A stretch of DNA of 64,000 nucleotides from the NCBI GenBank assembly GCA_006739055.1, contig AP019702.1, positions 1,178,501 through 1,242,500 of the forward strand, given 5' to 3'. The translations under genes were made by a program, and so were the position numbers. This DNA comes from Allostella vacuolata. Lineage in GTDB: Bacteria; Pseudomonadota; Alphaproteobacteria; ATCC43930; Allostellaceae. The notes under the pieces were generated by a model. That model saw only the letters and a program-made list of their open reading frames with translations, made no database searches and was not told the DNA's origin. This document shows positions 35,654-44,551 of the stretch, in pieces; the first letter of the stretch is position 1; the number at the start of each line of letters is the position of its first letter.

Positions 35654-35679
35654 AACGGCGGGAACGCGGAGTCCGTTCC
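35654..35679 (-). promoter_or_regulatory. EcfG-type promoter of the DUF3606-ku-2-ligD operon
   Basis: Minus strand: GGAAC (35679-35675), 17-base spacer, CGTT (35657-35654). The operon's first ATG is at 35623. Confidence 0.7.
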
Positions 35680-35710
35680 GGGCGCTTCCGCCGCGGGTCG
35701 CGGGGGCGCG

Positions 35711-35893
35711 TCAGCCGATGGCGAGGCTGCCCCGATCCGGCCGGGCGACGAAGTCGATCGACACCGAGAGCCCCTGGGGCGTGAAGTCGATCTGGCTGTG
35801 GCCGAGCAGGTTATGGGACACCTCGCGTTCCACCAGGTCGAGGCCGAAGCCGCGCTGGGCCGGCGGCCGCACGGCGGGGCCGCCTTGCTCCCG
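35711..35893 (-). pseudogene. Detached C-terminal end of the HWE kinase beyond the amber codon
   Basis: Read in the same frame as the kinase, the bases after the TAG (35896-35894) continue without interruption for 60 codons to a TGA at 35711-35713. The translated segment begins REQGGPAVRPP and contains GFGLDLVEREVSHNLLGHS, the last ATP-binding (G) box of HWE kinases, then SVSIDFVARP. It is thus the genuine C-terminus, separated by one nonsense codon. Confidence 0.82.
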
Positions 35894-38839
35894 CTAGTCC
35901 AGGACGATCCGGTCGCCGGCCGGGTCCGGCTCGGTCGTCCAGCGGATGGCGAGCCGCCCGCCATCTGCCGACAGGGCGCCGTGCTTGGCGGCATTCGTCG
36001 CCAGTTCGTGGACCACCATGGCGATCGACAGGGCGTAGTGCGGCCGGAGCCGGATCTCGGGGCCTTCGGCCCGGATCCGCTCCGGTCCGAACGGGTCCAG
36101 TTCCTGCCGCACGATCTCGCCGATCGAAGCCTCGCCCCAGTTCTCGCGCGCCAGGACCGAGAAGGATCGCGCCATGGCATGGACACGTCCGGTGAAGGCC
36201 TCGTGGAAGGCGGCCACCGAACCGGTGGTCTTCATGGTCTGGCGGGCGATGCTGATGACGACCGTCAGCATGTTCTTGACCCGATGCTGCAGCTCGGCCA
36301 CCAGCACCTGGAGCTGGGCTTCGGCCTGCTTCAGCCCGGTCACGTCGATGAAGGTCGCCACCACCCCCGCAATCGGGCTCGAGCTCGTCCGATAGGGCAC
36401 CACCCGGACCAGGTAGTGGGTGGCGAGCGTATCGTGGTCCACATGCCGCTCGATGATCGACCCGGTGCGCAGGACGGTCCGCAGATCGTCCTCGAGCGTC
36501 GGAAAATCCACCCGGGTGGCGAAGTCGGTGATCGGCCGGCCGCGATCGCCGGGCTGGATGCGGAAGATCGTCGTCACCGCCGGGGTGAACGACCGGATCG
36601 CCATGTCGCAATCCATGAAGATGGTGGCGATCCGGCTGCTCTCGAGCAGGTTGACGATGTCGTTGTTGGCGACATCGAGCTGCTCGAGCTTGCCCGCCAG
36701 CTCGTGATTGACGGTCTCCAGCTCCTCGTTGATCGACTGCATCTCCTCCTTCGAGGATTCCAGCTCCTCGTTGGTCGACTGCAGCTCCTCGTTCGCCGAG
36801 AACAGCTCTTCGTTGGACGCCTTCAACTCCTCGAGGGCGGTCTCGTACTCCTCGATCAGCGACTGCAGGTGCTCGCGCGTGTTGCGGAGTTCCGACTCCA
36901 GGAACTCCGTCTGGACTTCGGAGGGGCGGTCGAACTCCGCCTGGGCGTCCTGGCTCTCGGTCGACTCGCCCGTCTCCGCGAAGACGACGATGAACAGGCG
37001 CGCCTCCTCGCCCCGGGCCATCAGCGGCTCGACGGTGATCCGGACGCGCTGCATGCGGCCATCGCTGTCCTCGAAGGGGATGCCTTCGCGCGCCGCGGGA
37101 CGCAGCGTGTGCACGACCTCGTGGAAGACGGTGCGCAGGTCGAGCCGCAGGCCGCGCCGCACGCTGGTCAGCAGCTGCCGGCTCGGCGGGCCGGGCGGCG
37201 CCTCCAGGTAGCGGCCGGTGCGAGCGGAATAATACACGATCTCGCCGTCGCGACTGGTCACCACATGGGCCGGCGCGAAGCGCTCGGCCACATGGCTTTC
37301 GATGGCTTCACGGAGGCGGACGCCGGCCAGGGGCTGGCGGCCGTCCCGGGTCTCGCCACCGATCCGCGCCCGGCCGATGGTGGCCAGCGCGCCCGGAACC
37401 CGCGCATCGGCCACCCGGTCCGGGTGGGTGCGGAAGATGCGCTGCTTCTTGTCGACCGGCACGAAGATGTCCCCGAACTCACCGATGTTCTCGGCGATCC
37501 CGAGGAAGAGGAAGCCGCCGGGGCGGAGCGCATAGTGGAAGATCGGAATGACCTGGGCCTGCACCTGCGGGCCGAAATAGATCAGCAGGTTGCGGCAGGA
37601 CACCAGGTCGAGGCGTGAGAAGGGCGGATCGCGGATCACGCTGTGTGGCGAGAAGATGCACATCTCGCGCTGTTCCTTGTTGAGGACATAGCTACCGTCC
37701 TCGTAGGTGAAGAAGCGCGCCAGGCGCTCCGCCGACATCCCCTCCAGCAGGGCCCGGGGAAACCGGGCGGCGCGGGCGACGTTCAGGGCCAGCTCGTCGA
37801 TGTCGGTCGCGAAGATCTGGATGCGCGGCCGGGCCGTCTGGTGCTGCAGCTGCTCGCTCAGCAGGATCGCCAGGGAGAACGCCTCCTCGCCGGTGGCGCA
37901 GGCGGGAACCCAGATCCGCACCGTATCAGTGGCGCCGCGCCCCTCCAGCAGCCTGGGCACCACCAGTCGCCCGAGAGCCTCGAACGCCTCGTCGTCGCGG
38001 AAGAAGCTGGTGACGTTGATCAGCAGGTCGCGGAAGAGGGCGGTAGCCTCGTCCGGATCCTGCTCCAGGCGGGCGATGTAGTCCTCGACGGAATCCGCCT
38101 GGGTTACCTGCATCCGGCGCTGCACCCGTCGCCCGAAGGTCCGCTTCTTGTAGCCGCTGAAGTCATGCCCGAGCTGGTTGCGCAGGATCGCGTAGATCTC
38201 GCCGCGCGCGGCTGCCAGTTCGGGGGGCTGGTCCGTATCGCCTCCGACCTCCAGAGCCCTGAGACGGTCGGCAAAGTCGGCCAGCCGCGCGCCCATCTCC
38301 TCCACCGGGACGGCGAAGTCGACCAGGCCCGTCGCGATCGCCGTGCGCGGCATGTCGGGATGGCGCGGCCCGAAGCCGTCCGGGGTCTGGGCCAGGGTCA
38401 GCCCGCCATGCTCCTTGATCGCCTTGATGCCGAGGCTGCCGTCGCCGTCGCCGCCGGACAGGACGACGGCGGCAGCACATGGGCCGCACTCCGTCGCCAG
38501 GGCGCTGAAGAACACGTCGATCGGCTTGCGGATGCGGCCTTCGGCGCGCTGGATCGTGAGCTTGCCGTCGGCGATCCCGAGCACCGCGTTCGCCGGCAGG
38601 ACATAGACATGGTCCGGCTCGATGGCGACACCATCGCTTGCGACATGGACGGGCATGTCGGTGTAGCGGCCGATGATCTCGTGCAGCAGGCTCTCCCGCT
38701 CCGGGCTGAGATGGGTGACCACCGCATAGGCCGCTCCGCTGTCCGCGCGGATGCCGCGGAAGAACCCCTCCAGCGCCTCGATGCCACCGGCCGATGCGCC
38801 GATGCCGACCACGGGAAAGCGCCATTTTGGTTCCGGCAT
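35894..38839 (-). CDS. CheB-CheR-PAS-HWE histidine kinase, truncated by an in-frame amber codon
   Basis: 981 residues as read. The order is: CheB methylesterase (about 1-190; [36 protein letters not shown]); CheR methyltransferase (200-470; [33 protein letters not shown]); a PAS-like region; a Glu-rich coiled coil (about 640-710, [20 protein letters not shown]); a PAS domain; and an HWE kinase core with [12 protein letters not shown] (phospho-His) and [15 protein letters not shown] (N box). The frame stops at TAG right after DRIVLD, where HWE kinases have a Trp (W-R-E motif). The next 60 in-frame codons restore the G box, so this looks like one TGG-to-TAG change. Such kinases feed light, stress or general stress pathways. 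RBS aaggag supports ATG 38839; an EcfG promoter lies at 39088-39063. Confidence 0.85.
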   Translation of the reverse strand: MPEPKWRFPVVGIGASAGGIEALEGFFRGIRADSGAAYAVVTHLSPERESLLHEIIGRYTDMPVHVASDGVAIEPDHVYVLPANAVLGIADGKLTIQRAEGRIRKPIDVFFSALATECGPCAAAVVLSGGDGDGSLGIKAIKEHGGLTLAQTPDGFGPRHPDMPRTAIATGLVDFAVPVEEMGARLADFADRLRALEVGGDTDQPPELAAARGEIYAILRNQLGHDFSGYKKRTFGRRVQRRMQVTQADSVEDYIARLEQDPDEATALFRDLLINVTSFFRDDEAFEALGRLVVPRLLEGRGATDTVRIWVPACATGEEAFSLAILLSEQLQHQTARPRIQIFATDIDELALNVARAARFPRALLEGMSAERLARFFTYEDGSYVLNKEQREMCIFSPHSVIRDPPFSRLDLVSCRNLLIYFGPQVQAQVIPIFHYALRPGGFLFLGIAENIGEFGDIFVPVDKKQRIFRTHPDRVADARVPGALATIGRARIGGETRDGRQPLAGVRLREAIESHVAERFAPAHVVTSRDGEIVYYSARTGRYLEAPPGPPSRQLLTSVRRGLRLDLRTVFHEVVHTLRPAAREGIPFEDSDGRMQRVRITVEPLMARGEEARLFIVVFAETGESTESQDAQAEFDRPSEVQTEFLESELRNTREHLQSLIEEYETALEELKASNEELFSANEELQSTNEELESSKEEMQSINEELETVNHELAGKLEQLDVANNDIVNLLESSRIATIFMDCDMAIRSFTPAVTTIFRIQPGDRGRPITDFATRVDFPTLEDDLRTVLRTGSIIERHVDHDTLATHYLVRVVPYRTSSSPIAGVVATFIDVTGLKQAEAQLQVLVAELQHRVKNMLTVVISIARQTMKTTGSVAAFHEAFTGRVHAMARSFSVLARENWGEASIGEIVRQELDPFGPERIRAEGPEIRLRPHYALSIAMVVHELATNAAKHGALSADGGRLAIRWTTEPDPAGDRIVLD

Positions 38840-39062
38840 GGGCGCTCTCCTTCTGCACGCCGACGACGACGGCCGCGCCGGCGGTACGCGGCTGCGCTCT
38901 CTTGTGATTCGCGCGGGCGCCCACGCAGACAGCCGAGCCGCCCCCATGCGCGCCACCATCGCGCAAACTGTGCCATGTTCAGGATCCGCCTGACCAGCAT
39001 CGGCGGGCATTCCGCCTGCCGCTGCAGGGCAGGCGTCGGAACGGGTGCTCCCCTGCCCTTTC

Positions 39063-39088
39063 AACGGGCCCCGCGCGGCGATCGTTCC
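39063..39088 (-). promoter_or_regulatory. EcfG-type promoter of the CheB-CheR-HWE kinase
   Basis: Minus strand: GGAAC (39088-39084), 17-base spacer, CGTT (39066-39063). The leader to the ATG at 38839 would be about 215 bases; no gene was recognised in that leader. Confidence 0.6.
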
Positions 39089-39103
39089 GTCTGGCGGCGG
39101 GAG

Positions 39104-39128
39104 GGAACAATGCGGCGCCGGCGGGGTT
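39104..39128 (+). promoter_or_regulatory. EcfG-like promoter of the DUF2892-like gene
   Basis: GGAAC (39104-39108), 17-base spacer, GTT (39126-39128), 31 bases before the ATG at 39159. The -10 element matches only GTT (preceded by G, not C), so it is weaker than the others. Confidence 0.5.
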
Positions 39129-39158
39129 GCAGAGGCGAGCCATGAACGGAGGCCCCCG

Positions 39159-39620
39159 ATGCTGCCCGCCGCCACTGCCGACCCGATCCCCTTCCCCGAG
39201 TTCGATTCCGCCAGCCGGCGCGTCCGCCGCGAGATCGAGGCCCGCGTCGGCTACTTTGCCGACCGTCCGGCCGAGATCGAGGGCCGGCTGGTCGAGCTCG
39301 ACCGCGAATGGGCGCTCGAGCAGGCGCTCGACGTGCAGACCGCGGCCGCCACCCTGGCCGGGTCGCTGCTGGCGCTGGGGTCGAGGCGCTGGATCCTGGT
39401 GCCGGCGGTGCTTTCGGGCTTCATGCTGCAGCACGCCTTCCAGGGCCGCTGCGCGCCACGCACCCTGCTGCGCCGCCTGGGGTTCCGCACCGCGGCCGAG
39501 ATCGAGCTGGAACGCTATGCCCTGAAGGCGGTGCGCGGCGACTTCCGGGACCTGTCGCCGCCCGGCATCCGCAGCGCGCAGGAGCGCATGCGCCAGGCGC
39601 TGCGGGTGGTCCGCCTCTGA
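39159..39620 (+). CDS. DUF2892-like membrane protein
   Basis: A 153-residue protein. The N-terminal part is soluble (REIEARVGYFADRPAEIEGRLVELDREWALEQALDVQ). Two closely spaced hydrophobic segments (about 60-72 and 78-95, TLAGSLLALGSRRWILVPAVLSGFMLQHAFQG) resemble DUF2892/YgaP-type membrane domains. A C-terminal helix (FRTAAEIELERYALKAVRGDF) follows. Proteins with this order occur in many rhizobia and relatives without known function. The RBS ggagg (39148-39152) fixes the ATG at 39159. It is divergent from the HWE kinase and under an EcfG-like promoter. Confidence 0.7.
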   Translation: MLPAATADPIPFPEFDSASRRVRREIEARVGYFADRPAEIEGRLVELDREWALEQALDVQTAAATLAGSLLALGSRRWILVPAVLSGFMLQHAFQGRCAPRTLLRRLGFRTAAEIELERYALKAVRGDFRDLSPPGIRSAQERMRQALRVVRL

Positions 39621-39639
39621 TCCCCGCGGGCGGCGGCGC

Positions 39640-40521
39640 CTACAGCGGCGTGCCGTGCCAGCCGGCCTCGCGCTTGCGCCAGTAGAGTGCGTTCAGCGCC
39701 GCCGTGACCGGGCCCGGCACCGCGCCGCGGATCGGCCGGCCGGACACCTCGCGGACCGGCAGCGCCGCCCCGGAGGTGCTGCAGGTGAAGACCTCGTCGG
39801 CCGAGAAGAGATCGTAGGCCGTCAGGTGGCCGACCTCCAGCGGGATGCCGAGTTCGCCCGCCAGCTCGCAGAAGGTCTGGTGGGTGATGCCGTGCAGCAC
39901 GCCCAGCGCCGGGGTGCGCAGGATGCCTTTCTTAACCAGGAAGACGTTCGAGCGCGGCGCCTCCTCCACCTGGCCCTGGGCCGACAGCCAGACGACGTCG
40001 TCGTAGCCGGCCGCCAGCGCCTCGACCCGCGCCAGCTGGTACTGCAGGCGAGAGATGTGCTTGTAGCGCGGGTCGAGCGTGTCGGGGGCCATGCCGCGCT
40101 GATGCCCGATCATCAGGCGGATGCCGGCCGCGCGCTGCTCGGCGGTGCCGATATGGCCGTAGGGCGTGGCGAAGGCGATCGTGGTCGGCCTGGCCCGGCG
40201 CGGGTCGGTGGTGCCGGCCGGCAGCAGGCCGCGGGTCACGATGATCTTGACCGAGGCGTCGGCCAGCCCGTTGCGCCGTGCCGTGTCGGCGACGATCGTG
40301 CGCCAGTCGGCCCGCGACAGGCCGGGATCGATGCGGGTCGCGTGCAGCCCGTCCTCCAGCCGGTCGAGATGGTCGTCGAGCCGGAACAGCAGGCCCTTCC
40401 AGGCGGATACGACCTCGTACACGCCGTCGCCGAACTGCACCCCCAGGTCGAAGGGCGACAGGCGCGCGTCCGCCTCGGGGCCATAGACGCCATTGCAGTA
40501 GACGACGGGCGGGCTCGACAT
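39640..40521 (-). CDS. Class IV aminotransferase, D-amino-acid transaminase type
   Basis: A 293-residue fold-IV PLP enzyme. It has VVYCNGVYGPEADARLSPFDLGVQFGDGVYEVV (substrate-binding N-terminal domain), PLP lysine in PRYKHISRLQ, the Glu in VEEAPRSNVFLV, and GVLHGITHQ. The DAAT-like short N-terminus favours D-alanine/D-amino-acid transaminase over branched-chain aminotransferase (about 310 residues with different flanks). It would supply D-glutamate or D-alanine or degrade D-amino acids. It is convergent with the DUF2892-like gene and divergent from the LacI regulator. Stereospecificity is not certain from sequence. Confidence 0.82.
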   Translation of the reverse strand: MSSPPVVYCNGVYGPEADARLSPFDLGVQFGDGVYEVVSAWKGLLFRLDDHLDRLEDGLHATRIDPGLSRADWRTIVADTARRNGLADASVKIIVTRGLLPAGTTDPRRARPTTIAFATPYGHIGTAEQRAAGIRLMIGHQRGMAPDTLDPRYKHISRLQYQLARVEALAAGYDDVVWLSAQGQVEEAPRSNVFLVKKGILRTPALGVLHGITHQTFCELAGELGIPLEVGHLTAYDLFSADEVFTCSTSGAALPVREVSGRPIRGAVPGPVTAALNALYWRKREAGWHGTPL

Positions 40522-40692
40522 GGGGTGCGTTCCTCGTGCGCGGGGGGCGATGCGGCCGGCAGGCATGCAAGGGCCATGCTCGATCTGCGCCGGTTCCGCG
40601 TGCTAGATCGCACGGGAGGCGCGATCGTCGGCGTGAACCTTGCTGGCGCGATCGGACGGCACCAGTCGGCACGATAACGGTCGGGACGGGGG

Positions 40693-41769
40693 ATGATCGG
40701 CAAGAAGGGTGGAGGGCCGGCGCGGGCCGGGGCGTCGAAGGCGGCACCCTTGAAGGCCGGGACCTTGAAGGATGTCGCGGATCTGGTCGGCGTTTCGGTC
40801 AGCACCGTGTCGCGCGCGCTGACCGGCAAGGGGCTGATCGGCAAGGACACCGAGGAGCGCATCCGCAAGGCGGCCGAGGCGGTGAATTATCGGGCGAACA
40901 CGCTGGCCCGCGGCCTGAAGACGCAGCGCTCCCGCCTGATCGGGCTGATGGTCCACAATCTGGTCGGCACCTCGCACCGGCTGCTGGCCGAGCTGGCGCA
41001 GCAGCGGCTGGGCGCCGCCGGCTACCAGGTCATCCTGTCCGTCACCAGCGACGACCCGGAGCAGGAGGCCCGCTTCCTGGACACGCTGGAGAACTACCGG
41101 GCGGAGGGGCTGATCATCATCCCGACCGGGCGCAACGGCGCGCGTCTGGCGCGCTTCGCCCAGGCCGGGGTGCCGGTGGTGGTCGTCATCCGCCGCCAGG
41201 AGGAGCTGGAGCTGGAGACGATCCTCCACGCCAACGAGGAGGGTGCCTATGCCGGCACCCGCTACCTGCTCGATCTCGGCCATCGCGACATCGGCTTCAT
41301 CGTCGGGCGGGCCGACACCACGTCCGGCCGCGAGCGATACACGGGCCATGTCCGCGCCCTGAAGGAGGCGGGCCTGCGGCCGGACCCGTCGCGGATCCAT
41401 TTCGGCTCCTACCGGCCGGAGACCGGCTTCCGCGCCTGCGAGGCCATGCTCGGCAGCGGCCGGCCGCCCACCGCCCTCTTCGTCGCCAACCACGAGGCGT
41501 CGATGGGGGCCATGAAGTACGTGACCGAGCAGGGCATCGCCGTTCCCGACCAGCTGTCGCTGCTCTGCTACGAGGACGTGCCCTGGTTCAGCTGGCACAA
41601 GCCGGCCATCTCCGTGGTCGACAGCGGCTCGCAGCGCCTGGCCGAGCTGGCCGTGGAGCGGCTGCTGCTGCGGCTGGGGGAAGGGGCCGCGCCGGCACCG
41701 GCCCGGCCGCTCGAGCACCGCGTCGATGCCGGGCTGATCATCCGCGAATCCTGCGCCCCACCACGCTGA
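40693..41769 (+). CDS. LacI-family transcriptional regulator
   Basis: A 358-residue repressor-type protein. After a basic leader, the LacI HTH with hinge helix is at about 23-80 (TLKDVADLVGVSVSTVSRALTGKGLIG...AVNYRANTLARGLKTQRSRLIGLM). It is followed by the periplasmic-binding-like effector domain to the end (VANHEASMGAMKYV, LLCYEDVPWFSW). It probably controls the adjacent catabolic operon and the TRAP transporter: a 12-bp palindrome of LacI type (GCAAACGTTTGC, central CG as in family operators) lies just downstream of this gene at 41803 and twice at 46839-46886. The inducer is presumably the transported substrate or a degradation product. Confidence 0.9.
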   Translation: MIGKKGGGPARAGASKAAPLKAGTLKDVADLVGVSVSTVSRALTGKGLIGKDTEERIRKAAEAVNYRANTLARGLKTQRSRLIGLMVHNLVGTSHRLLAELAQQRLGAAGYQVILSVTSDDPEQEARFLDTLENYRAEGLIIIPTGRNGARLARFAQAGVPVVVVIRRQEELELETILHANEEGAYAGTRYLLDLGHRDIGFIVGRADTTSGRERYTGHVRALKEAGLRPDPSRIHFGSYRPETGFRACEAMLGSGRPPTALFVANHEASMGAMKYVTEQGIAVPDQLSLLCYEDVPWFSWHKPAISVVDSGSQRLAELAVERLLLRLGEGAAPAPARPLEHRVDAGLIIRESCAPPR

Positions 41770-41802
41770 CCACCGCCCGGACGAACTGTCGCCGCCCTCT
41801 AT

Positions 41803-41814
41803 GCAAACGTTTGC
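41803..41814. promoter_or_regulatory. LacI-family operator palindrome O1
   Basis: A perfect 12-bp palindrome GCAAACGTTTGC, 86 bases upstream of the tautomerase start at 41900. Identical copies occur at 46839 and 46875. The centre CG and flanking AAA/TTT are typical of LacI/GalR operators. Confidence 0.75.
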
Positions 41815-41899
41815 GGTTTTGCTAGTCAGGTCAGCGATCTTGTCTCACCGCCGCGCCGGACGGCGCGGGCGGCGGGGCCGGCCCGAAGGGGGAGCGCGG

Positions 41900-42319
41900 A
41901 TGCCATTTCTCGAGATCTACCACTTCAATCTCGAGCCGCAGCGGCGGCGGGACATGGCGCGCGACGTGACGGACGGCCTGGCGGCGGCCTTCTCGATCAG
42001 CCCCGACATCATCACCACCTACTTCCACAATTGCGGGCCCGACGACTACGCCCATGCCGGCGTGCTGCCGGCGGCGCCCGAGGCGCGGCGCATGTTCGTC
42101 AAGGTGCACGCCTTCCCGCGCCCGGCCGACCGGCTGCGCGACGCCGCGGGGCGGATCACCGATGCGGTCGCGGCCAACGCCCCGGTCGGGCCCGAGAACA
42201 TCGCCGTCTATTTCCTGCCGCGCGACCCGCAGGAGGCGGCCCATGCCGGCCGCCTGGTGTCCGACGGCGAGGCCCCCCTTCCAACCCTGGCGGCCGCCGG
42301 CAGCGGGGCGCGGCCATGA
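41900..42319 (+). CDS. Tautomerase-superfamily protein (4-OT-like)
   Basis: A 139-residue protein beginning MPFLEIYHFNLEPQRRRDMARDVTDGLAAAF. Pro directly after Met, the beta-alpha opening, and a second half (MFVKVHAFPRPADRLRDAAGRITDAVAA) repeating the same fold suggest a tautomerase-type double beta-alpha-beta unit with catalytic Pro1 after Met removal. Such enzymes isomerise keto-enol acids in aromatic or unsaturated acid catabolism. A strong RBS (gggggag) precedes the ATG. The stop overlaps the next ATG. It is the first gene downstream of operator O1. Activity is inferred from fold; no family-specific Arg pattern was verified. Confidence 0.65.
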   Translation: MPFLEIYHFNLEPQRRRDMARDVTDGLAAAFSISPDIITTYFHNCGPDDYAHAGVLPAAPEARRMFVKVHAFPRPADRLRDAAGRITDAVAANAPVGPENIAVYFLPRDPQEAAHAGRLVSDGEAPLPTLAAAGSGARP

Positions 42320-43260
42320 CGCCGCTCGCCGACGTCGTCGTCGCCACCATCCTGCCGTTCGACGAGCGGCTGGAGATCGATTGGCGGAGCTACAGCCGCT
42401 TCCTCGGCTTCTGCGTCCGGCCCGGCGTCTCCGCCGTCTTCGTCAACGGCCATGCGGGCGAGGGCGCCAGCCTGTCGCCCGACGAGCGGGCCGAGGTGAT
42501 CCGGCGCACCCGCGCCATCATCGGCCCGGCCCGGCCGCTGCTGGCCGGCATCATCGCCTATTCGACGGCGGACGCGGTCGTCCAGGCGCGCGAGGCGGCC
42601 GACGCGGGGGCGGACGTGGCCGTCCTGTTCCCGCTGCCGCAGTTCGCCGGCGGCGACGCGGCCGACCCGGGCGTGGCCCTGCACTATGTCGACAGCGTGC
42701 GGGACGGGGCGGGGCTGCCGGTCTCGGTCTTCCAGTACCCGATCGCCTCGGGGCTCGGCTTCTCGACCGAGGTGCTGACCGCGATCGCACGGCGCCCGGG
42801 CGTCGTCGCGATCAAGGAAGGCAGCGCCGACATCCGCGTCTATGAGGAGAACTGGCGGGCGGTCAAGGCGGCGGCGCCCGGCGTGGCGATCCTCGCCTCC
42901 AACTTCGACTGGTTCCTGGCCCAGGCCGCGACCGGTGCCGACGGCATCCTCTCCGGCCTGGCGAGCCTCGTCCCCGACATGCTGGTCGACCTGTGGACGG
43001 CGACCCGGGCGGGCGACCTGCACGCCATGCAGGCCGCCAACGACCGGCTCTACCCGGTCGTCCGGGCGATCTACGGCGCCCGCCCGCTGATGGACATGCA
43101 CACCCGGATCAAGGTCGGCCTGCGCCATCTCGGCGTCATCGACTGCGCCTTGCCGCGCGCGCCGCTGCGCCCGGTGCCGGACGCGACCGAGCGGGCCGTC
43201 ATCGACACCGTGGCGCGGGCCGGCATCGCGGTCCCGGCCCGGTCCAGCGAAGGGAGATAG
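42316..43260 (+). CDS. DapA/NAL-family aldolase or dehydratase (copy 1)
   Basis: A 314-residue class I (Schiff-base) lyase of the dihydrodipicolinate synthase/N-acetylneuraminate lyase family. It has ATILPFDERLEIDW, VFVNGHAGEGASLSPDER (G-x-x-G-E), the Tyr in VFQYPIAS and the Schiff-base Lys in VVAIKEGSA (about K167). In catabolic clusters, members act on 2-keto-3-deoxy sugar acids or hydroxy-oxo acids rather than in lysine synthesis. It is coupled to the tautomerase by ATGA and followed by MaoC and crotonase genes. A divergent paralogue lies at 44552. Substrate unknown. Confidence 0.83.
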   Translation: MTPLADVVVATILPFDERLEIDWRSYSRFLGFCVRPGVSAVFVNGHAGEGASLSPDERAEVIRRTRAIIGPARPLLAGIIAYSTADAVVQAREAADAGADVAVLFPLPQFAGGDAADPGVALHYVDSVRDGAGLPVSVFQYPIASGLGFSTEVLTAIARRPGVVAIKEGSADIRVYEENWRAVKAAAPGVAILASNFDWFLAQAATGADGILSGLASLVPDMLVDLWTATRAGDLHAMQAANDRLYPVVRAIYGARPLMDMHTRIKVGLRHLGVIDCALPRAPLRPVPDATERAVIDTVARAGIAVPARSSEGR

Positions 43261-43262
43261 GG

Positions 43263-43733
43263 ATGGGCGAAGCCGCCGCGATGGTCGACCTGTTCTACGA
43301 GGATGTCGTCGTCGGCGACGGCGTCTCGACCCATGCGCACACCATCACCATGGACGACATACTGGGGTTCGCCAACGTCACCCGCGACCGCCACCCGCTG
43401 CATGTCGACGAGGAGTACTGCCGCAATACCGAGTTCGGGCGGCCGATCGCGCACGGCCTCTACGGCCTGTCGCTGATCGAGGGGCTGAAGTCGGAGCTGA
43501 AGCTCTACGAGAACACCTCGATCGCCTCGCTCGGCTGGGACAAGGTCAGCTTCCGGGCGCCGGCCTTCGTCGGCGACACCGTCCATGTGCGGATGACGTT
43601 CCTCGCCAAGCGGCCGAGCCGCAACGGCGCGCGCGGGGTGGTGACCGAGGGGGTGGCACTGGTGAACCAGGACGGCCAGGTGGTGGTCGAGGGCGAGCAC
43701 GTCACCCTGCTGAAGTGCCGGTCGGCGGCCTGA
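43263..43733 (+). CDS. MaoC-like hotdog dehydratase (copy 1)
   Basis: A 156-residue hotdog-fold protein of the (R)-specific enoyl-CoA hydratase/MaoC type: FYEDVVVGDGVSTHAHTIT, VTRDRHPLHVDEEYCR (D...H of the active site) and FGRPIAHGLYGLSLIEGL. It hydrates or dehydrates an acyl-CoA thioester. An RBS (ggagatag) suits ATG 43263; ATG 43281 is an alternative. A close paralogue is encoded at 49921 in the neighbouring TRAP operon; the two share AHGLYGLSL, the EGLKS stretch and TSIASLGWD. The pair probably arose by duplication within this locus. Confidence 0.85.
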   Translation: MGEAAAMVDLFYEDVVVGDGVSTHAHTITMDDILGFANVTRDRHPLHVDEEYCRNTEFGRPIAHGLYGLSLIEGLKSELKLYENTSIASLGWDKVSFRAPAFVGDTVHVRMTFLAKRPSRNGARGVVTEGVALVNQDGQVVVEGEHVTLLKCRSAA

Positions 43734-43738
43734 CCCGG

Positions 43739-44503
43739 ATGGCGACGATCGCGGTCAGCCGGCCCGCCCCCCATGTCTGCCTGATCCGCTTCGACCGGCC
43801 GCGTGCGCGCAATGCGCTGAGCCGCGAACTGCTGGTGGAGACGGCGGCCGAACTCGACCGCGCGGCGGCCGACCCCGAGGTGCGGTGCGTGGTGCTGACC
43901 GGCGACGATGCGGCGTTTTCCGCGGGCGCCGACATCAAGGAGATGCCGGACGGCGGCATCCCGATGTGGGGGCAGGCCGACCGCCTGCGCGCCTGGAAGA
44001 CGATCGAGCGCTTTCCCAAGCCGCTCCTGGCCGCGGTCGACGGCTACGCGCTGGGCGGCGGCTGCGAGCTGACCACGCTGTGCGACATCGTCATCGCCGG
44101 CGACGGCGCCCGCTTCGGCTTTCCCGAGGTGCGCATCGCCGCCTTCCCGGGCGACGGCGGGACCCAGCGCCTGCCCCGCGTCGTCGGCAAGACCCGCGCC
44201 ATGTGGATGATGATGACGGGCGAGATGATCGACGCCCAGACGGCCTGCGCCTGGGGCCTGGCGATCGCCGTGGTGCCGGCGGCCGAGACGGTGGCGCGCA
44301 CCCTCGATCTCGCCGGCCGTATCGCCGCCATGTCGCCGATCGCGGTCGCGATGATCAAGGAGGAGGTGCTGATGACCTATCAGAAGCCCCTCGACGAGAG
44401 CCTCAGCCTGGAGCGCAAGCTGCTGCTCTGGCAGACCGAGGATCATGACGAGGGCATCGCCGCCTTCGTCGAGAAGCGCCCGCCCGTGTTCAAGGGCCGC
44501 TGA
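43739..44503 (+). CDS. Enoyl-CoA hydratase/isomerase (crotonase) family
   Basis: A 254-residue crotonase. The oxyanion-hole and catalytic segments are visible: FSAGADIKEM, ALGGGCELTTLCD (first Glu) and FGFPEVRIAAFPGDGGTQRLPR (second Glu), then AMWMMMTGEMIDAQTACAWGL. Both Glu residues of true hydratases are present. It acts on an unsaturated acyl-CoA in the catabolic operon. ATG 43739 gives the family-typical N-terminus; an in-frame GTG at 43715 inside the MaoC gene is less likely. The C-terminus (DHDEGIAAFVEKRPPVFKGR) is canonical. Confidence 0.88.
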   Translation: MATIAVSRPAPHVCLIRFDRPRARNALSRELLVETAAELDRAAADPEVRCVVLTGDDAAFSAGADIKEMPDGGIPMWGQADRLRAWKTIERFPKPLLAAVDGYALGGGCELTTLCDIVIAGDGARFGFPEVRIAAFPGDGGTQRLPRVVGKTRAMWMMMTGEMIDAQTACAWGLAIAVVPAAETVARTLDLAGRIAAMSPIAVAMIKEEVLMTYQKPLDESLSLERKLLLWQTEDHDEGIAAFVEKRPPVFKGR

Positions 44504-44551
44504 CCCGCCCCCGCCATCATCCCGAAGCCGAAGCCGCCCGGAGGCCCGAGC

